Shown in pieces: positions 16,857 through 29,273 of a stretch of DNA of 64,000 bases. The first letter of the stretch is position 1; each line of letters begins with the position of its first letter. The DNA is from Paenibacillus pabuli (GTDB lineage: Bacteria > Bacillota > Bacilli > Paenibacillales > Paenibacillaceae). The notes beneath the pieces were generated by a model that had not been told where the DNA came from, did not search any database, and saw nothing but the letters and a program-made list of their open reading frames with translations. The stretch lies in assembly GCF_039831995.1 (NCBI RefSeq), contig NZ_JBDOIO010000003.1, positions 1 to 64,000 of the forward strand, given 5' to 3'. The translations under genes and the position numbers were made by a program.

Positions 16857-17960
16857 ATGTTCGTATTGGCAGGCATTTTGTTTTTGGTTGTATACGGTTT
16901 ATTGGTGTTCTACATAGGTTGGAGCGGCTGGAGCTGGATGAAGCCCGTCGTGTCAGCCAGGTTTCGATGGTTCTACATTGCAGCACTTGTATTTCTTGCG
17001 GTTTCATTCATTCTGGCCCGGCTGTTTGGAAGTATATCCTTCTTAAGTGTAATTGGTTCTTACTGGCTGGCTATTTTTTCACTGCTGCTGCTGATCTTGC
17101 CAGTAATCCATCTAACATTGTGGTTACTCCGTTTAACACGGATTCCCAGACATCACACACAGAAGTGGGCGGGTGTCGTTACTCTGGTGTTACTTCTCTC
17201 TACGATGGCTTATGGGATCTATAATGCGTATAGTCCGGTAGTAAGGGAGTACAGCATTCAAATTGATAAAAAGGTGGAAGGGATCGACAGTCTCAACATT
17301 GTTATGGCTGCGGATATGCATTTTGGACTTCTATCAGGTCCGGCACACGCCAAGCGCATGGTGGAGGAAATCAACGCGTTGAAGCCGGATCTGGTCCTCT
17401 ATCCCGGTGACCTTATTGATGACAATCTGGACATGTATCTGGGTAGTGGCATTGCAGATATTATCAGTGGTATTCAGGCGCCATACGGAGTCTATGCTTC
17501 ACTGGGCAATCATGACAAGTTCGACGGACCGATTGAAGATCTGATTGCTGCGCTGGAGAAGAGCAATATGCAAGTGCTTTACGATGACAAGGTCATGCTG
17601 GATGACAAAATTACCCTGATTGGACGCAAAGACAGGACGGAAAACGATCGTGCCGAAGTAGCAACGCTGATGCAGGATACCGATCTCAGCAAGCCGGTGC
17701 TGATGATGGATCATCAGCCGTATGATCTGGATATAGCGGAGCAGAATCGTGTGGATCTGGTTGTATCCGGTCACACCCACCGTGGCCAGATTGCACCTGC
17801 TCAGTTCATCACGCAGGCGATCTACGAGAACGATTGGGGTTACCTGCAAAAAGGTTCCATGCACTCCATTGTGACCTCTGGATATGGCTTCTGGGGACCA
17901 CCAATCCGCACGAGCAGTCGCTCCGAAATCGTTCAGATTCATGTGACATTCCAACAATAA
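16857..17960 (+). CDS. Membrane metallophosphoesterase (YkuE/YaeI-like)
   Basis: 367 residues from ATG 16857; GGAGG is 11 bp upstream, and an in-frame GTG at 16839 sits on the RBS side and is less likely. The N-terminal ~125 residues hold four hydrophobic segments. The calcineurin-like domain follows with the metal motifs in order: D-M-H (ADMHFG), GD (YPGDLIDDN), GNHD, H (DHQPYD) and GHTHRGQ, so the two-metal site is complete. Members act on phosphodiester bonds, some on lipid headgroups; the substrate here is unknown. Monocistronic. Confidence 0.9.
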   Translation: MFVLAGILFLVVYGLLVFYIGWSGWSWMKPVVSARFRWFYIAALVFLAVSFILARLFGSISFLSVIGSYWLAIFSLLLLILPVIHLTLWLLRLTRIPRHHTQKWAGVVTLVLLLSTMAYGIYNAYSPVVREYSIQIDKKVEGIDSLNIVMAADMHFGLLSGPAHAKRMVEEINALKPDLVLYPGDLIDDNLDMYLGSGIADIISGIQAPYGVYASLGNHDKFDGPIEDLIAALEKSNMQVLYDDKVMLDDKITLIGRKDRTENDRAEVATLMQDTDLSKPVLMMDHQPYDLDIAEQNRVDLVVSGHTHRGQIAPAQFITQAIYENDWGYLQKGSMHSIVTSGYGFWGPPIRTSSRSEIVQIHVTFQQ

Positions 17961-17964
17961 TAGT

Positions 17965-17997
17965 AAAAGGCCCTTCAAACGAAGGGTCTTTTTTTAT
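17965..17997 (+). terminator. Terminator after metallophosphoesterase
   Basis: AAGGCCCTTC-AAAC-GAAGGGTCTT with a run of seven T. Confidence 0.85.
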
Positions 17998-18124
17998 GGA
18001 AGTTTGTCTGCTTCAATAATTTAAACCAACCATAACCATCTAACCTGTGTTTATGTAAATAGAGCTTGTTTACTTTTAAAAAAGGACATTAACAAATGAA
18101 TACTTATAAGAAAGAGATGATCCA

Positions 18125-18550
18125 TTGAACACAAAAAGACATTCCCGAAAGCGAAGACGATTAGTGCCTATTATCGGTTTTATACTAGTTATGTTGGCGG
18201 GCTATCTTTACTGGACTAGAGTCCAGTTGCAGATTACTCAGGTTGCTTTTGAAACGATTGAACTTGCTCAGGCACCACCAGAGGTGGTGGAGTTATTTGA
18301 AGAAAAAGCTAGAAAATTTGAAGTTTTATCTGCTGAGCATGAGGGGTGGACTTACATCTATTATGGAATTGACGAAGGTGACTATTCTACTATAGATGTG
18401 AAGTTAACGGAGTTGAAGGAACAGTACCACGCAGAAATAAAGGTTCGACATGCAGCAAGTGAAGAATGGATTAAAAGTTATAAGCTCATACGATTTCAAC
18501 CGTTAAGTAGCAAGTCCTTGCTTACCGAAGTAAAAGATGAAACCGATTGA
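18125..18550 (+). CDS. Hypothetical protein with N-terminal membrane anchor
   Basis: 141 residues from TTG 18125. A strongly basic N-terminus (KRHSRKRRR) precedes one transmembrane segment (about 13-30); the rest is an acidic soluble domain, probably outside the membrane. I do not recognise a family. The RBS is weak (AAGAGATG). The following 18551-18728 contains no gene; a small GCCCT/AGGGC hairpin lies at about 18664-18680. Confidence 0.6.
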   Translation: MNTKRHSRKRRRLVPIIGFILVMLAGYLYWTRVQLQITQVAFETIELAQAPPEVVELFEEKARKFEVLSAEHEGWTYIYYGIDEGDYSTIDVKLTELKEQYHAEIKVRHAASEEWIKSYKLIRFQPLSSKSLLTEVKDETD

Positions 18551-18728
18551 ATTAGAATGACCAGTATCTATTAGTAAGGTTTCACACAACCGTTCGATGG
18601 CAATACTCTAGAGGGACAAACTGAAGAAATACTTGAACTGATGTGAGATTGTTAAGATTAAAGCCCTATTTAAAGGGCATAAACGGTATAAAGCATTCAT
18701 GTAAATAAGACAGTGGTAGCATTTTTGG

Positions 18729-18757
18729 TTGACACCGTTTTCAGGTTGTGATAAATT
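18729..18757 (+). promoter_or_regulatory. Sigma-A promoter with overlapping cre-like site
   Basis: -35 TTGACA (18729-18734), 17-bp spacer, -10 TAAATT (18752-18757). TGACACCGTTTTCA at 18730-18743 matches the CcpA operator consensus TGWAANCGNTNWCA at all but one position and covers the -35 element, so glucose repression of the antiterminator operon is likely. Confidence 0.7.
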
Positions 18758-18765
18758 ATACCCGA

Positions 18766-18794
18766 GGCTTGTTACCGGTAATGCGGGCAAAACC
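18766..18794 (+). promoter_or_regulatory. RAT site in leader of first antiterminator gene
   Basis: A 29-nt stretch starting GGCTTGTTACCGG and ending GGGCAAAACC fits the LicT/SacY RAT consensus. Its last ten bases are also the left arm of the terminator at 18785-18840, so binding of the antiterminator would prevent terminator formation. This predicts positive autoregulation. Confidence 0.85.
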
Positions 18795-18840
18795 ACTATG
18801 GAAATGATTTATTATTTCTATTTTGGTTTTGCCCTTTTTT
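18785..18840 (+). terminator. Conditional leader terminator before licT
   Basis: GGGCAAAACCA (18785-18795) pairs exactly with TGGTTTTGCCC (18824-18834), followed by seven or more T. It ends 29 bp before the antiterminator ATG. Confidence 0.88.
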
Positions 18841-18869
18841 TAATCCTCAAAAAAAACGGGTGGTCCAAA

Positions 18870-19712
18870 ATGATTATTAAACAGATATTTAATAACAATA
18901 TTGTCAGTACCGTGGATGACAAAAATCAGGAGCTGCTGATCCTCGGCCGGGGTATCGGGTTTAAGTTCAAAGTCGGTGATGAGATTGATGAGGAACGGAT
19001 CGAAAAAGTATTCCGTCTTCAGGATGCATCGATCTACGAGAAGTTCAAGTCCATCGTCACAGAAGTGCCGATTGAAATCCTGCAGGCAACGGATGATATC
19101 GTAACGCTAGCACGGACGCAATTGAACAAAACCATCAGTGACGGGATCTATGTCTCGTTGTCGGATCACATTCATTTTGCCTTGCAGCGTATGGAAAAGG
19201 GCATGATCACGAGGAATCCGCTTTCCTGGGAAGTTCAGCATTTTTACAAGGCGGAGTACGATGTCGCCCGAGAAGCGCTCACGTTGCTGAAGGAAAGACT
19301 GGATATTGATTTTCCCAAGGATGAGATTTGCAACATTGCTCTGCATTTCATCAATGCGGAAGTCAATGATTCCATGAATGATGTGACCCATCTCATGCAG
19401 CTGCTTCAGGAAATCATGAATATTATCAAATATCACTTCAATGTCGAATTGGATGAAGATAGCGTCAATTATTTCCGCTTCATCACACATTTGAAATACT
19501 TCTGCCAGAGAGTCATTACGCATTCAACTCATGATGATGCAGAGGAGTATTTATACGAGGTGGTTCGGAAAAACTATCCCGAAACCTTCAAATGTATCGG
19601 CAAGATCGAAACCTTTATCCATAAGAATTATCAATACGACATGACTCACTCGGAACAGTTATATCTTACGCTCCATCTGGAGCGGTTAATGAAAACCAAG
19701 CGAGAAAATTAG
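18870..19712 (+). CDS. licT: BglG/LicT family transcription antiterminator
   Basis: 280 residues from ATG 18870 (GGGTGG 7 bp upstream; N-terminus MIIKQIFNNNIV is the usual family start; an upstream reading from 18729 runs through the promoter and terminator). The CAT RNA-binding domain occupies residues 1-55. Two PRDs follow, with the four regulatory histidines visible in DHIHF, ALHFINAE, FITHLKYF and LTLHLERL. Such proteins bind RAT RNA to stop termination, are inhibited by EII-dependent phosphorylation and are activated by HPr. Its targets are the RAT sites in its own leader and in front of the PTS gene at 19841, and possibly the second cassette. Confidence 0.95.
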   Translation: MIIKQIFNNNIVSTVDDKNQELLILGRGIGFKFKVGDEIDEERIEKVFRLQDASIYEKFKSIVTEVPIEILQATDDIVTLARTQLNKTISDGIYVSLSDHIHFALQRMEKGMITRNPLSWEVQHFYKAEYDVAREALTLLKERLDIDFPKDEICNIALHFINAEVNDSMNDVTHLMQLLQEIMNIIKYHFNVELDEDSVNYFRFITHLKYFCQRVITHSTHDDAEEYLYEVVRKNYPETFKCIGKIETFIHKNYQYDMTHSEQLYLTLHLERLMKTKREN

Positions 19713-19734
19713 GTGTTAATTAAATATTCCCATG

Positions 19735-19763
19735 GGCTTGTTACTGTTCAATCAGGCAATACC
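19735..19763 (+). promoter_or_regulatory. RAT site before first PTS gene
   Basis: 29 nt beginning GGCTTGTTACTGTTCA and ending CAGGCAATACC. It fits the RAT consensus and overlaps the left arm of the following terminator. It differs at only three positions from the RAT at 32163-32191 of the second cassette. Confidence 0.85.
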
Positions 19764-19814
19764 CGAATGAAATGACGCGCACATGACGTGTCGTATTCGT
19801 TCGGGTATTTTTTA
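19759..19814 (+). terminator. Conditional terminator before first PTS gene
   Basis: AATACCCGAA pairs with TTCGGGTATT, followed by six T. It lies between licT and bglP and is gated by the overlapping RAT. Confidence 0.83.
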
Positions 19815-19840
19815 TTGGAAAATACGAGGAGGAAAACATC

Positions 19841-23255
<3,415 letters not shown>

Positions 23256-23263
23256 TTCAAGAG

Positions 23264-23313
23264 GGCAGCCCCAGGCGCAGCATATGAGCGGCGCAGGGGC
23301 GCCTTTTTTTATC
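23264..23313 (+). terminator. Terminator of first beta-glucoside cassette
   Basis: A GC-rich stepped stem: GGC, GCCCC and GCGC pair with GCGC, GGGGC and GCC, followed by seven T. Confidence 0.8.
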
Positions 23314-23390
23314 TAATGGATGTGACTGTAAAAAGAATAGCTTCATGACACCCGGGGTGATATACTGTGTTCGTACTGGGGAGGGATAAC

Positions 23391-23957
23391 ATGAAGAAAC
23401 CAATCATTGCTGTAGACATGGATGATACGATCTGTCATCTGGTCAGGCGAGCCATTTATCACAACAACATCAACTTCCCGACCCATCCGCTGCGTTATGA
23501 GGATATGACTCATTGGGATACGTCTCACTTGCGTCATCCGGACAGCACTCATGATGTTTTTTATGGTCGGCCGGGACTGTTTGAGGAATTGGAGCTGTAC
23601 GACGAGTACGTTGTGGACGAAATGCAAAAGCTGAATGAAGCTTATGATGTTATTATTGTGACGGCAGCAGACCCGAAGACTGTGGTGGAAAAGTGGAACT
23701 GGCTTCAGCGGCATATGCCCTTTATTAAGGCGGAGCAGTTTATCACATGTAAACGAAAAAATCTGATTAACTTTGACTTGTTAATTGATGACGGGGCACA
23801 TAATTTGATTCCTGCCTGGAAAGAGGGAAAGAAAGTCATTTGCATACCTCATCCGTGGAATGGGAGTGAACGTGAACAATATCCGTTTCCCTTGATGTCC
23901 AGCTGGAGAGGTGCCAAGGCGTACATAGATGATTTGTTTGAGACTGCGAGTCGATAG
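23391..23957 (+). CDS. HAD-family 5'(3')-deoxyribonucleotidase-like protein
   Basis: 188 residues from ATG 23391 (GGGGAGGG 6 bp upstream). HAD motif I is DMDDT (Asp10 and Asp12), motif II is in VTAAD, a lysine lies in CKRKN and motif IV is LIDDGAHN. The family (NT5C-type) dephosphorylates nucleoside monophosphates; many bacterial members are uncharacterised. It shares a terminator region with the convergent AraC gene. Confidence 0.85.
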   Translation: MKKPIIAVDMDDTICHLVRRAIYHNNINFPTHPLRYEDMTHWDTSHLRHPDSTHDVFYGRPGLFEELELYDEYVVDEMQKLNEAYDVIIVTAADPKTVVEKWNWLQRHMPFIKAEQFITCKRKNLINFDLLIDDGAHNLIPAWKEGKKVICIPHPWNGSEREQYPFPLMSSWRGAKAYIDDLFETASR

Positions 23958-23967
23958 TGGAAGTTCC

Positions 23968-23999
23968 AAAAGTCCAGGACGTCAGGTTCTGGACTTTTT
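23968..23999. terminator. Bidirectional terminator
   Basis: AAAAGTCCAG pairs with CTGGACTTTT between convergent genes; it overlaps the last codons of the AraC gene. Confidence 0.8.
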
Positions 24000-24851
24000 G
24001 CGGTATGCTAGTGGGGTTTCCCCTGTAATTCGTTTGAAGACGGCGTAGAATGTATCCACATCCCGATATCCGACCAGCTCAGCGATCAGGCTGACTTTAT
24101 GCTGTGAATTCTTCAGGAGTTCACGGCTTTTTTGTATGCGCAGATGCTGCAGATACGAGCTGAATGTCTGTCCGGTATAGCTCAGGAACATGCGGCCAAT
24201 CTGTTTTTCGCTCCAACCCGATTGGTGAGATAGATCGCTCATTCGAATGCGCATGCCAAGATGCTGATCCAGATAATAAAGGATATGTTCAAAATCGGAA
24301 GCAGGCCCTTGTTCGCCGTGCTTTTTCTGGTGCAGCTGCCTGAAGGTCGTTACGATGAGCTGGCTAACGAGTGTATATAACATGGTGGAAGAACCGATTC
24401 CCGCAACCGAGGTTTCGCGATAGAGCTTCACCATCAATTCTTCAATCTGTCGATTCTGATCGGAGATGGATACATAAGAGACCTTATTGTTGGCCAAATC
24501 GATCAGGTGTCTTCGAATGTCTTCTTCCTGAATGGTGACAGACAGTTTATGTATCAGTTCCGTATGGAACAGACAGTTATATATGATGAGCGGATGCTGT
24601 GAGATATTGGACGATGATGGACGGAATACATGGGGTACTCCAACGGGGATGACGAACAGCATGCCTTTTTGAACCGGGACTATGTCCTGATCAATGTGAT
24701 GGAACCCTGCGCCTTCCGCAACATAACTGTATTCCAAGAAATCATGGGCATGGAAAGGGAGGTTAAAATCCTCGGTACATCGATTGACAAAGAGCTGCAG
24801 ATCAGAGTTGAAGAAGAATTCACTTTTTAACAGATGTACAGATGAATTCAC
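23982..24851 (-). CDS. AraC family regulator with N-terminal cupin sensor
   Basis: 289 residues. The N-terminal arabinose-binding-like cupin (LPFHAHDFLEYSYVAEG, about residues 30-100) senses a ligand; the C-terminal ~100 residues carry two helix-turn-helix motifs ending in the AraC signature (LVGYRDVDTFYAVFKRITGETPLAYR). Divergent from an alpha-L-rhamnosidase gene, with two direct repeats between them, so it is probably a rhamnose- or rhamnoside-responsive activator. Confidence 0.9.
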   Translation of the reverse strand: MNSSVHLLKSEFFFNSDLQLFVNRCTEDFNLPFHAHDFLEYSYVAEGAGFHHIDQDIVPVQKGMLFVIPVGVPHVFRPSSSNISQHPLIIYNCLFHTELIHKLSVTIQEEDIRRHLIDLANNKVSYVSISDQNRQIEELMVKLYRETSVAGIGSSTMLYTLVSQLIVTTFRQLHQKKHGEQGPASDFEHILYYLDQHLGMRIRMSDLSHQSGWSEKQIGRMFLSYTGQTFSSYLQHLRIQKSRELLKNSQHKVSLIAELVGYRDVDTFYAVFKRITGETPLAYRKKSRT

Positions 24852-24879
24852 GTCTTAACCTCCTTATGGTCATGGCCGA

Positions 24880-24911
24880 ATTACCGGGTTAAACTGTCCT
24901 CATTACCGGGT
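24880..24911 (+). promoter_or_regulatory. Direct repeats, probable AraC-type activator site
   Basis: ATTACCGGGT occurs at 24880-24889 and again at 24902-24911: period 22 bp, about two helix turns, as in AraC half-sites. The second repeat abuts the expected -35 region of a promoter whose -10 is TATAAT at 24932-24937, the class II activator position for the rhamnosidase gene. Confidence 0.7.
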
Positions 24912-24986
24912 ATTTTCGAGAGCAGGATCAGTATAATTATAGCGTAAGCCTGTGTTGGAAACCACGATGGAAAGGATGTTTACCCC

Positions 24987-27683
24987 ATGTTGACCGTCAG
25001 TCATCTTCGTTGCGAATATAGAGTTAATCCGATTGGACTGGATGTAAAGTCACCCAGATTAAGCTGGAAATTACAGTCGGACCAGCGGAACTGTGTTCAA
25101 TCAGCCTATCAAATTCAGTTATCTCTAACGGAAGGTCATGACCAGACCGAATGGGATTCCGGGAAAGTCATCTCTGATCAGTCCATCCATGTGGAACTGG
25201 CTGGTTGGCTGCCCAAGGCACGAACCCGTTATTATTATCGCATTTGTGTCTGGGACGCTGCGGAAGAGCAATCTGCCTGGTCAGAAACAGCATTTTTCGA
25301 AATGGGACTGATGGACAGCAGGAATGCCTGGCAGGCTAATTGGATTACGTCAAGACCGGAAGACGAGAACGATACAGCTTGTCCTCGTCTTCGTACCACT
25401 TTTGAACTGAAACAAGAAATAACCTCTGCGAGAATTTATGTGACGGCTCTTGGATTGTATGAGCTGCATCTGAATAACAAGAGAGTGGGACAGGATTATT
25501 TTACGCCCGGCTGGACCAGTTATGGAAAGCGGTTGCAATACCAGGTTTATGATGTCACAGATCTTCTTCAAGCAGGGGGGAATATTCTTGGTGCAACCCT
25601 TGGAGACGGTTGGTATAGAGGTCATTTGGGATGGAATAAGGAAAAAGGAATTTTTGGCGAACATACAGCCTTACTGCTGGAACTCCATATGCACTATGCG
25701 GATGGAACGGAAGAAACCATTCTGTCCAATGGGGACTGGATGACTGCGAGTAGTGCCATCCGCATGTCGGATATCTACATGGGGGAGACATATGATGCAC
25801 GCTTGGAGAGGGATTGGACAGATGACACTTCAACGCTTTGGGTACCTGTGGAGATACTTGAATATACAAAAGACATTATCGTCGCTCAGGAGAATGTACC
25901 TGTTACCCAAGTGCAGGAGCTCGAGCCTATCGCCTTACTCACTACCCCGCAGGGAGACCGCGTGCTGGACATGGGGCAAAATATGGTGGGATGGGTGAAA
26001 TTCAACATCGAGGGTGAGCAAGGGCATACCGTTGAGTTAAGACACGCCGAGATTTTGGACCATGAGGGCAATTTTTATACCGAGAATCTGCGAAGAGCAA
26101 CACAGTCTATTCGATATATCTTAAAAGGTGAAGGGGTGGAGACGTACGAACCTCATTTCACATTTCAGGGGTTCCGTTACGTTAAGCTCATTGGCTTCGC
26201 GGAACCGATAAATCTGGAGGACTTTAGAGGAGTGGTACTGCACTCCGATATGGAGCGAACAAGTGATTTCAAATGCTCCAGCCCGCTTGTAAACCAGCTT
26301 CATCACAACATCCTATGGGGACAAAAGGGGAATTTTCTTGACGTGCCGACTGACTGTCCACAGCGGGATGAACGTCTAGGTTGGACGGGCGACGCGCAGA
26401 TGTTTATTCGGACAGCTTCATATCTAATGAACACGGGCCCCTTCTTCACGAAATGGCTGCGGGATCTTCAGGCAGATCAGGGCGAGGATGGTGGTGTTCC
26501 CTTTTTCGTTCCGGATCTAAGAAGTTCAACGTCCGAGGGCTGGGGGGACACCAGTCATTCTTCGGCTGCCTGGGGCGATGCAGCGGTCATCTGTCCCTGG
26601 ACCATTTACGAGATGTATGGAGATGTCAGACTGCTTGCCGAGCAATATGATAGCATGAAACGTTGGGTTCATTATATTCATGATCAAGGTGATCATCCGT
26701 ACTTGTGGAACACGGGCTTTCACTTTGGGGACTGGCTGGGACTCGACTCCAAGCCGGACAGCTACATTGGTGCAACGGACAAGGATTTTGTGGCAACCGC
26801 GTTCTATGCCTATTCGGTCTCACTCGTGAGAAAGGCGGCCGCAGTTCTTGGAAACGAAGAAGATGAAGCATACTATGAAAAGTTGCATGATCAAATTGTA
26901 ACTGCATTCCGAGAGGAGTTTGTTACGCCTGCGGGGAAAATTGCGGTTCCTACACAGACAGCTCATGTTCTTGCCCTGCATTTTGAATTACTGGATTCTA
27001 AGGCAAGACAGCGGGCCATCGAGCAACTGGGAAAACTGGTTGCAGATGCAGGAAATCATCTGACAACCGGCTTCGTGGGCACACCATATCTGAATCCAGT
27101 ACTTAGCGATACAGGTCATCATGATCTGGCGTATACGCTGCTCTTTCAGGAAGACTACCCGTCCTGGCTGTATCAGGTAACGAAAGGGGCGACGACCGTC
27201 TGGGAACATTGGGACGGGATAAAAGAAGATGGAAGCCTATGGAGTGCAGATATGAATTCATTCAACCATTATGCGTACGGTGCCATTGGAGAGTGGCTAT
27301 ACCGTAATGTTGCAGGCATTCGTTCCGATGAGAAATCTCCGGGCTTTCATGTTGTGCATATCGAGCCGGAGCCTGGTCCGGGTCTGGATTGGGTGGAAGC
27401 AAGTCTCGATACGATGTATGGACGTGTGGTATCAAGATGGTATCGCCGGGAACAAAATGAGATGGAAGTGCACGTAACCATTCCCGCCAATGTAACAGGA
27501 ACCGTTGTTTTGCCGGGTGCAAGCCTTCAGACAGTTATGGAGAGTGGTCTTCCTTTGCATAAGGTGCCTCATCTTCAGGGAGTTCAAACGCCAGAATCTC
27601 ACGTTAAGATCGCTTTGGGATCAGGCAGCTATCAGTTCACGTATCAATGTATGGAGGAATTGGAAGGCAGGATCGTGAAGTAA
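24987..27683 (+). CDS. Alpha-L-rhamnosidase, GH78
   Basis: 898 residues, typical length. The N-terminal beta-sandwich (VSHLRCEYRVNPIGLD) and further beta domains precede an (alpha/alpha)6 catalytic barrel. The family core DCPQRDERLGWTGDAQ (about residue 455) contains the acidic catalytic residues; a conserved WEHWDG block lies near residue 742. It releases terminal alpha-L-rhamnose from plant glycosides or polysaccharides. There is no signal peptide, so the substrate must be imported. It is divergent from and probably activated by the AraC regulator. Confidence 0.95.
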   Translation: MLTVSHLRCEYRVNPIGLDVKSPRLSWKLQSDQRNCVQSAYQIQLSLTEGHDQTEWDSGKVISDQSIHVELAGWLPKARTRYYYRICVWDAAEEQSAWSETAFFEMGLMDSRNAWQANWITSRPEDENDTACPRLRTTFELKQEITSARIYVTALGLYELHLNNKRVGQDYFTPGWTSYGKRLQYQVYDVTDLLQAGGNILGATLGDGWYRGHLGWNKEKGIFGEHTALLLELHMHYADGTEETILSNGDWMTASSAIRMSDIYMGETYDARLERDWTDDTSTLWVPVEILEYTKDIIVAQENVPVTQVQELEPIALLTTPQGDRVLDMGQNMVGWVKFNIEGEQGHTVELRHAEILDHEGNFYTENLRRATQSIRYILKGEGVETYEPHFTFQGFRYVKLIGFAEPINLEDFRGVVLHSDMERTSDFKCSSPLVNQLHHNILWGQKGNFLDVPTDCPQRDERLGWTGDAQMFIRTASYLMNTGPFFTKWLRDLQADQGEDGGVPFFVPDLRSSTSEGWGDTSHSSAAWGDAAVICPWTIYEMYGDVRLLAEQYDSMKRWVHYIHDQGDHPYLWNTGFHFGDWLGLDSKPDSYIGATDKDFVATAFYAYSVSLVRKAAAVLGNEEDEAYYEKLHDQIVTAFREEFVTPAGKIAVPTQTAHVLALHFELLDSKARQRAIEQLGKLVADAGNHLTTGFVGTPYLNPVLSDTGHHDLAYTLLFQEDYPSWLYQVTKGATTVWEHWDGIKEDGSLWSADMNSFNHYAYGAIGEWLYRNVAGIRSDEKSPGFHVVHIEPEPGPGLDWVEASLDTMYGRVVSRWYRREQNEMEVHVTIPANVTGTVVLPGASLQTVMESGLPLHKVPHLQGVQTPESHVKIALGSGSYQFTYQCMEELEGRIVK

Positions 27684-27709
27684 TACACAGAGCAAAGCAT
27701 TAGACCTAT

Positions 27710-27741
27710 AAAAAGGATCTGCAAACGCGGATTCTTTTTTC
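27710..27741 (+). terminator. Terminator after rhamnosidase
   Basis: AAAAAGGATCTGC-AAAC-GCGGATTCTTTTTT, with a T run. Confidence 0.75.
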
Positions 27742-27763
27742 TTTTTATATTAGGGAGATAAGG

Positions 27764-27889
27764 ATGAGGAATTCCCGCAATACCGCTTCCCAAAAGGTCA
27801 TTCTTCGTAATGGGGGGATCCAGGATCAGGATTATGTGGAGCCGGACGGTAACGTGGTGGAGCCATTCTGGATCGATGTTGTCGAATAA
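27764..27889 (+). CDS. Small ORF, 41 residues, unknown
   Basis: ATG 27764 is preceded by AGGGAG at 6 bp. The predicted peptide is acidic, ends in PFWIDVVE and contains RNGGIQDQDYVEPDGNVVEP. It lies directly after the rhamnosidase terminator in a 344-bp gap otherwise without genes. No family recognised; it could be a real small protein or a chance frame. Confidence 0.45.
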   Translation: MRNSRNTASQKVILRNGGIQDQDYVEPDGNVVEPFWIDVVE

Positions 27890-28027
27890 TGTTGAATATA
27901 CAGGAAAAATGACGAAATAATATGGATATCGATTGAATAACCCTCGCAGGCTGATTACAATGAAGCTTAGAATCTGGATTGCGGCCGGAAACTATCATCC
28001 CATATCAGTCATAAGTGAGGTTTTATT

Positions 28028-29116
28028 ATGAATCAACCGGTTAATCGGCCCCGGCGTATTGAGTATCTGGATCTTTTTCGTGCTTTTGCCATCATGGCTG
28101 TGGTTGCCATCCATGCAACATCCACAGCAGTTGCGCATTATCCCAAGCATTCGCAGGGTCATGATTTTTATTATTTCTGGAACAGTTTTCTGCAATTTGC
28201 GGTGCCTGCATTTCTGTTTCTGTCCTCCCTTGTCTTGTTCTATAACTATAGTGCCAGGGTGAAGGATAAGGGTTGGATGTTCGGATTTTATAAAAAGCGT
28301 CTGTTATATGTTTTTGTGCCTTATGTGATTTGGTCATTGATATATTTTGGGGTCAAACAGCTGCTGGCAAGTCATGATCCAATGTCTCATTATACGCTTT
28401 TCCTTAAACAATTGCTCACAGGAACAGCGCATACGCACTTATACTTTTTTCTTATTATTCTTCAGTTTTATGCGGTGTTTCCGCTGCTCTTATTACTAAC
28501 CCGGTTTCGTCTATTCAAGCGTTATTTGCCCGTGTTCTTTATTGCAGCGCAAGCTGGCTTCTATGCATTACATCTTCAGTTCCACTTCGAGCGAATGGGG
28601 AGTCTTCTGCCGAGTTACCTGATTGTCATTGGGTTTGGCGCGTGGATTGGCATGAACTTTAACATTTCGTTGGAGAAGCTGCGTTCATACCGCAATGTGT
28701 TGATCATGGCCTTTTTAAGTGGAGGTTTTATCTTTGTATATGGCAGTGTTTACATAAAAACGTCCTTAGGTGCATCTCCGATCATAACGTATACCTTGCT
28801 GTTTTTGTTCCGCAATTTGTTTACACTTTCTGCATGTTTGCTATTGTTGATGGGATGTGAACGAGCAGCGGCCAAAAAAAGGGATCGAGCCCGTCTAATC
28901 ACTCGCCTCCTGGACTCGCTGGGAACAGTAGCCTTCGGGATATTCTTGATGCATCCATTAGTATTGTTGTTCTGGAGAAGGGAGTTCTCATTGGAACTGG
29001 CACAGCATTTTAGTCTTGGCATTATCCTGTCTTATGTCGTTGCCCTGCTGCTTTCATGGGGGATAGCAATTGGATTACGGCGAATGAAATGGGGATGGGC
29101 GCTGATTGGACGATAA
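28028..29116 (+). CDS. Acyltransferase 3 family membrane protein
   Basis: 362 residues with about ten transmembrane segments. The N-terminus RRIEYLDLFRAFAIMAVVAIH carries the R-x10-H type catalytic motif of acyltransferase 3 proteins. Such enzymes acylate carbohydrates, peptidoglycan or antibiotics at the membrane. RBS AAGTGAGG. No neighbouring pathway reveals the acceptor. Confidence 0.88.
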   Translation: MNQPVNRPRRIEYLDLFRAFAIMAVVAIHATSTAVAHYPKHSQGHDFYYFWNSFLQFAVPAFLFLSSLVLFYNYSARVKDKGWMFGFYKKRLLYVFVPYVIWSLIYFGVKQLLASHDPMSHYTLFLKQLLTGTAHTHLYFFLIILQFYAVFPLLLLLTRFRLFKRYLPVFFIAAQAGFYALHLQFHFERMGSLLPSYLIVIGFGAWIGMNFNISLEKLRSYRNVLIMAFLSGGFIFVYGSVYIKTSLGASPIITYTLLFLFRNLFTLSACLLLLMGCERAAAKKRDRARLITRLLDSLGTVAFGIFLMHPLVLLFWRREFSLELAQHFSLGIILSYVVALLLSWGIAIGLRRMKWGWALIGR

Positions 29117-29273
29117 CTTTAGTTTGTATATGTAATAATATGAATAAGAGGTTTTAAGACTCCTGATGAAAAGGGAAGGCTTGAAATCTCTTTTTAATTT
29201 GCTTTTAAAGAGGTATTATGGAGAATGCCCAGAAAATTCAAATGGGATAGATCTCCAAATAAGGAGTGGTTGG

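Noticed and set aside
18664..18680. GCCCT/AGGGC hairpin as terminator of the 18125 gene
   Set aside because: Only five pairs and no T run; left as a minor structure.
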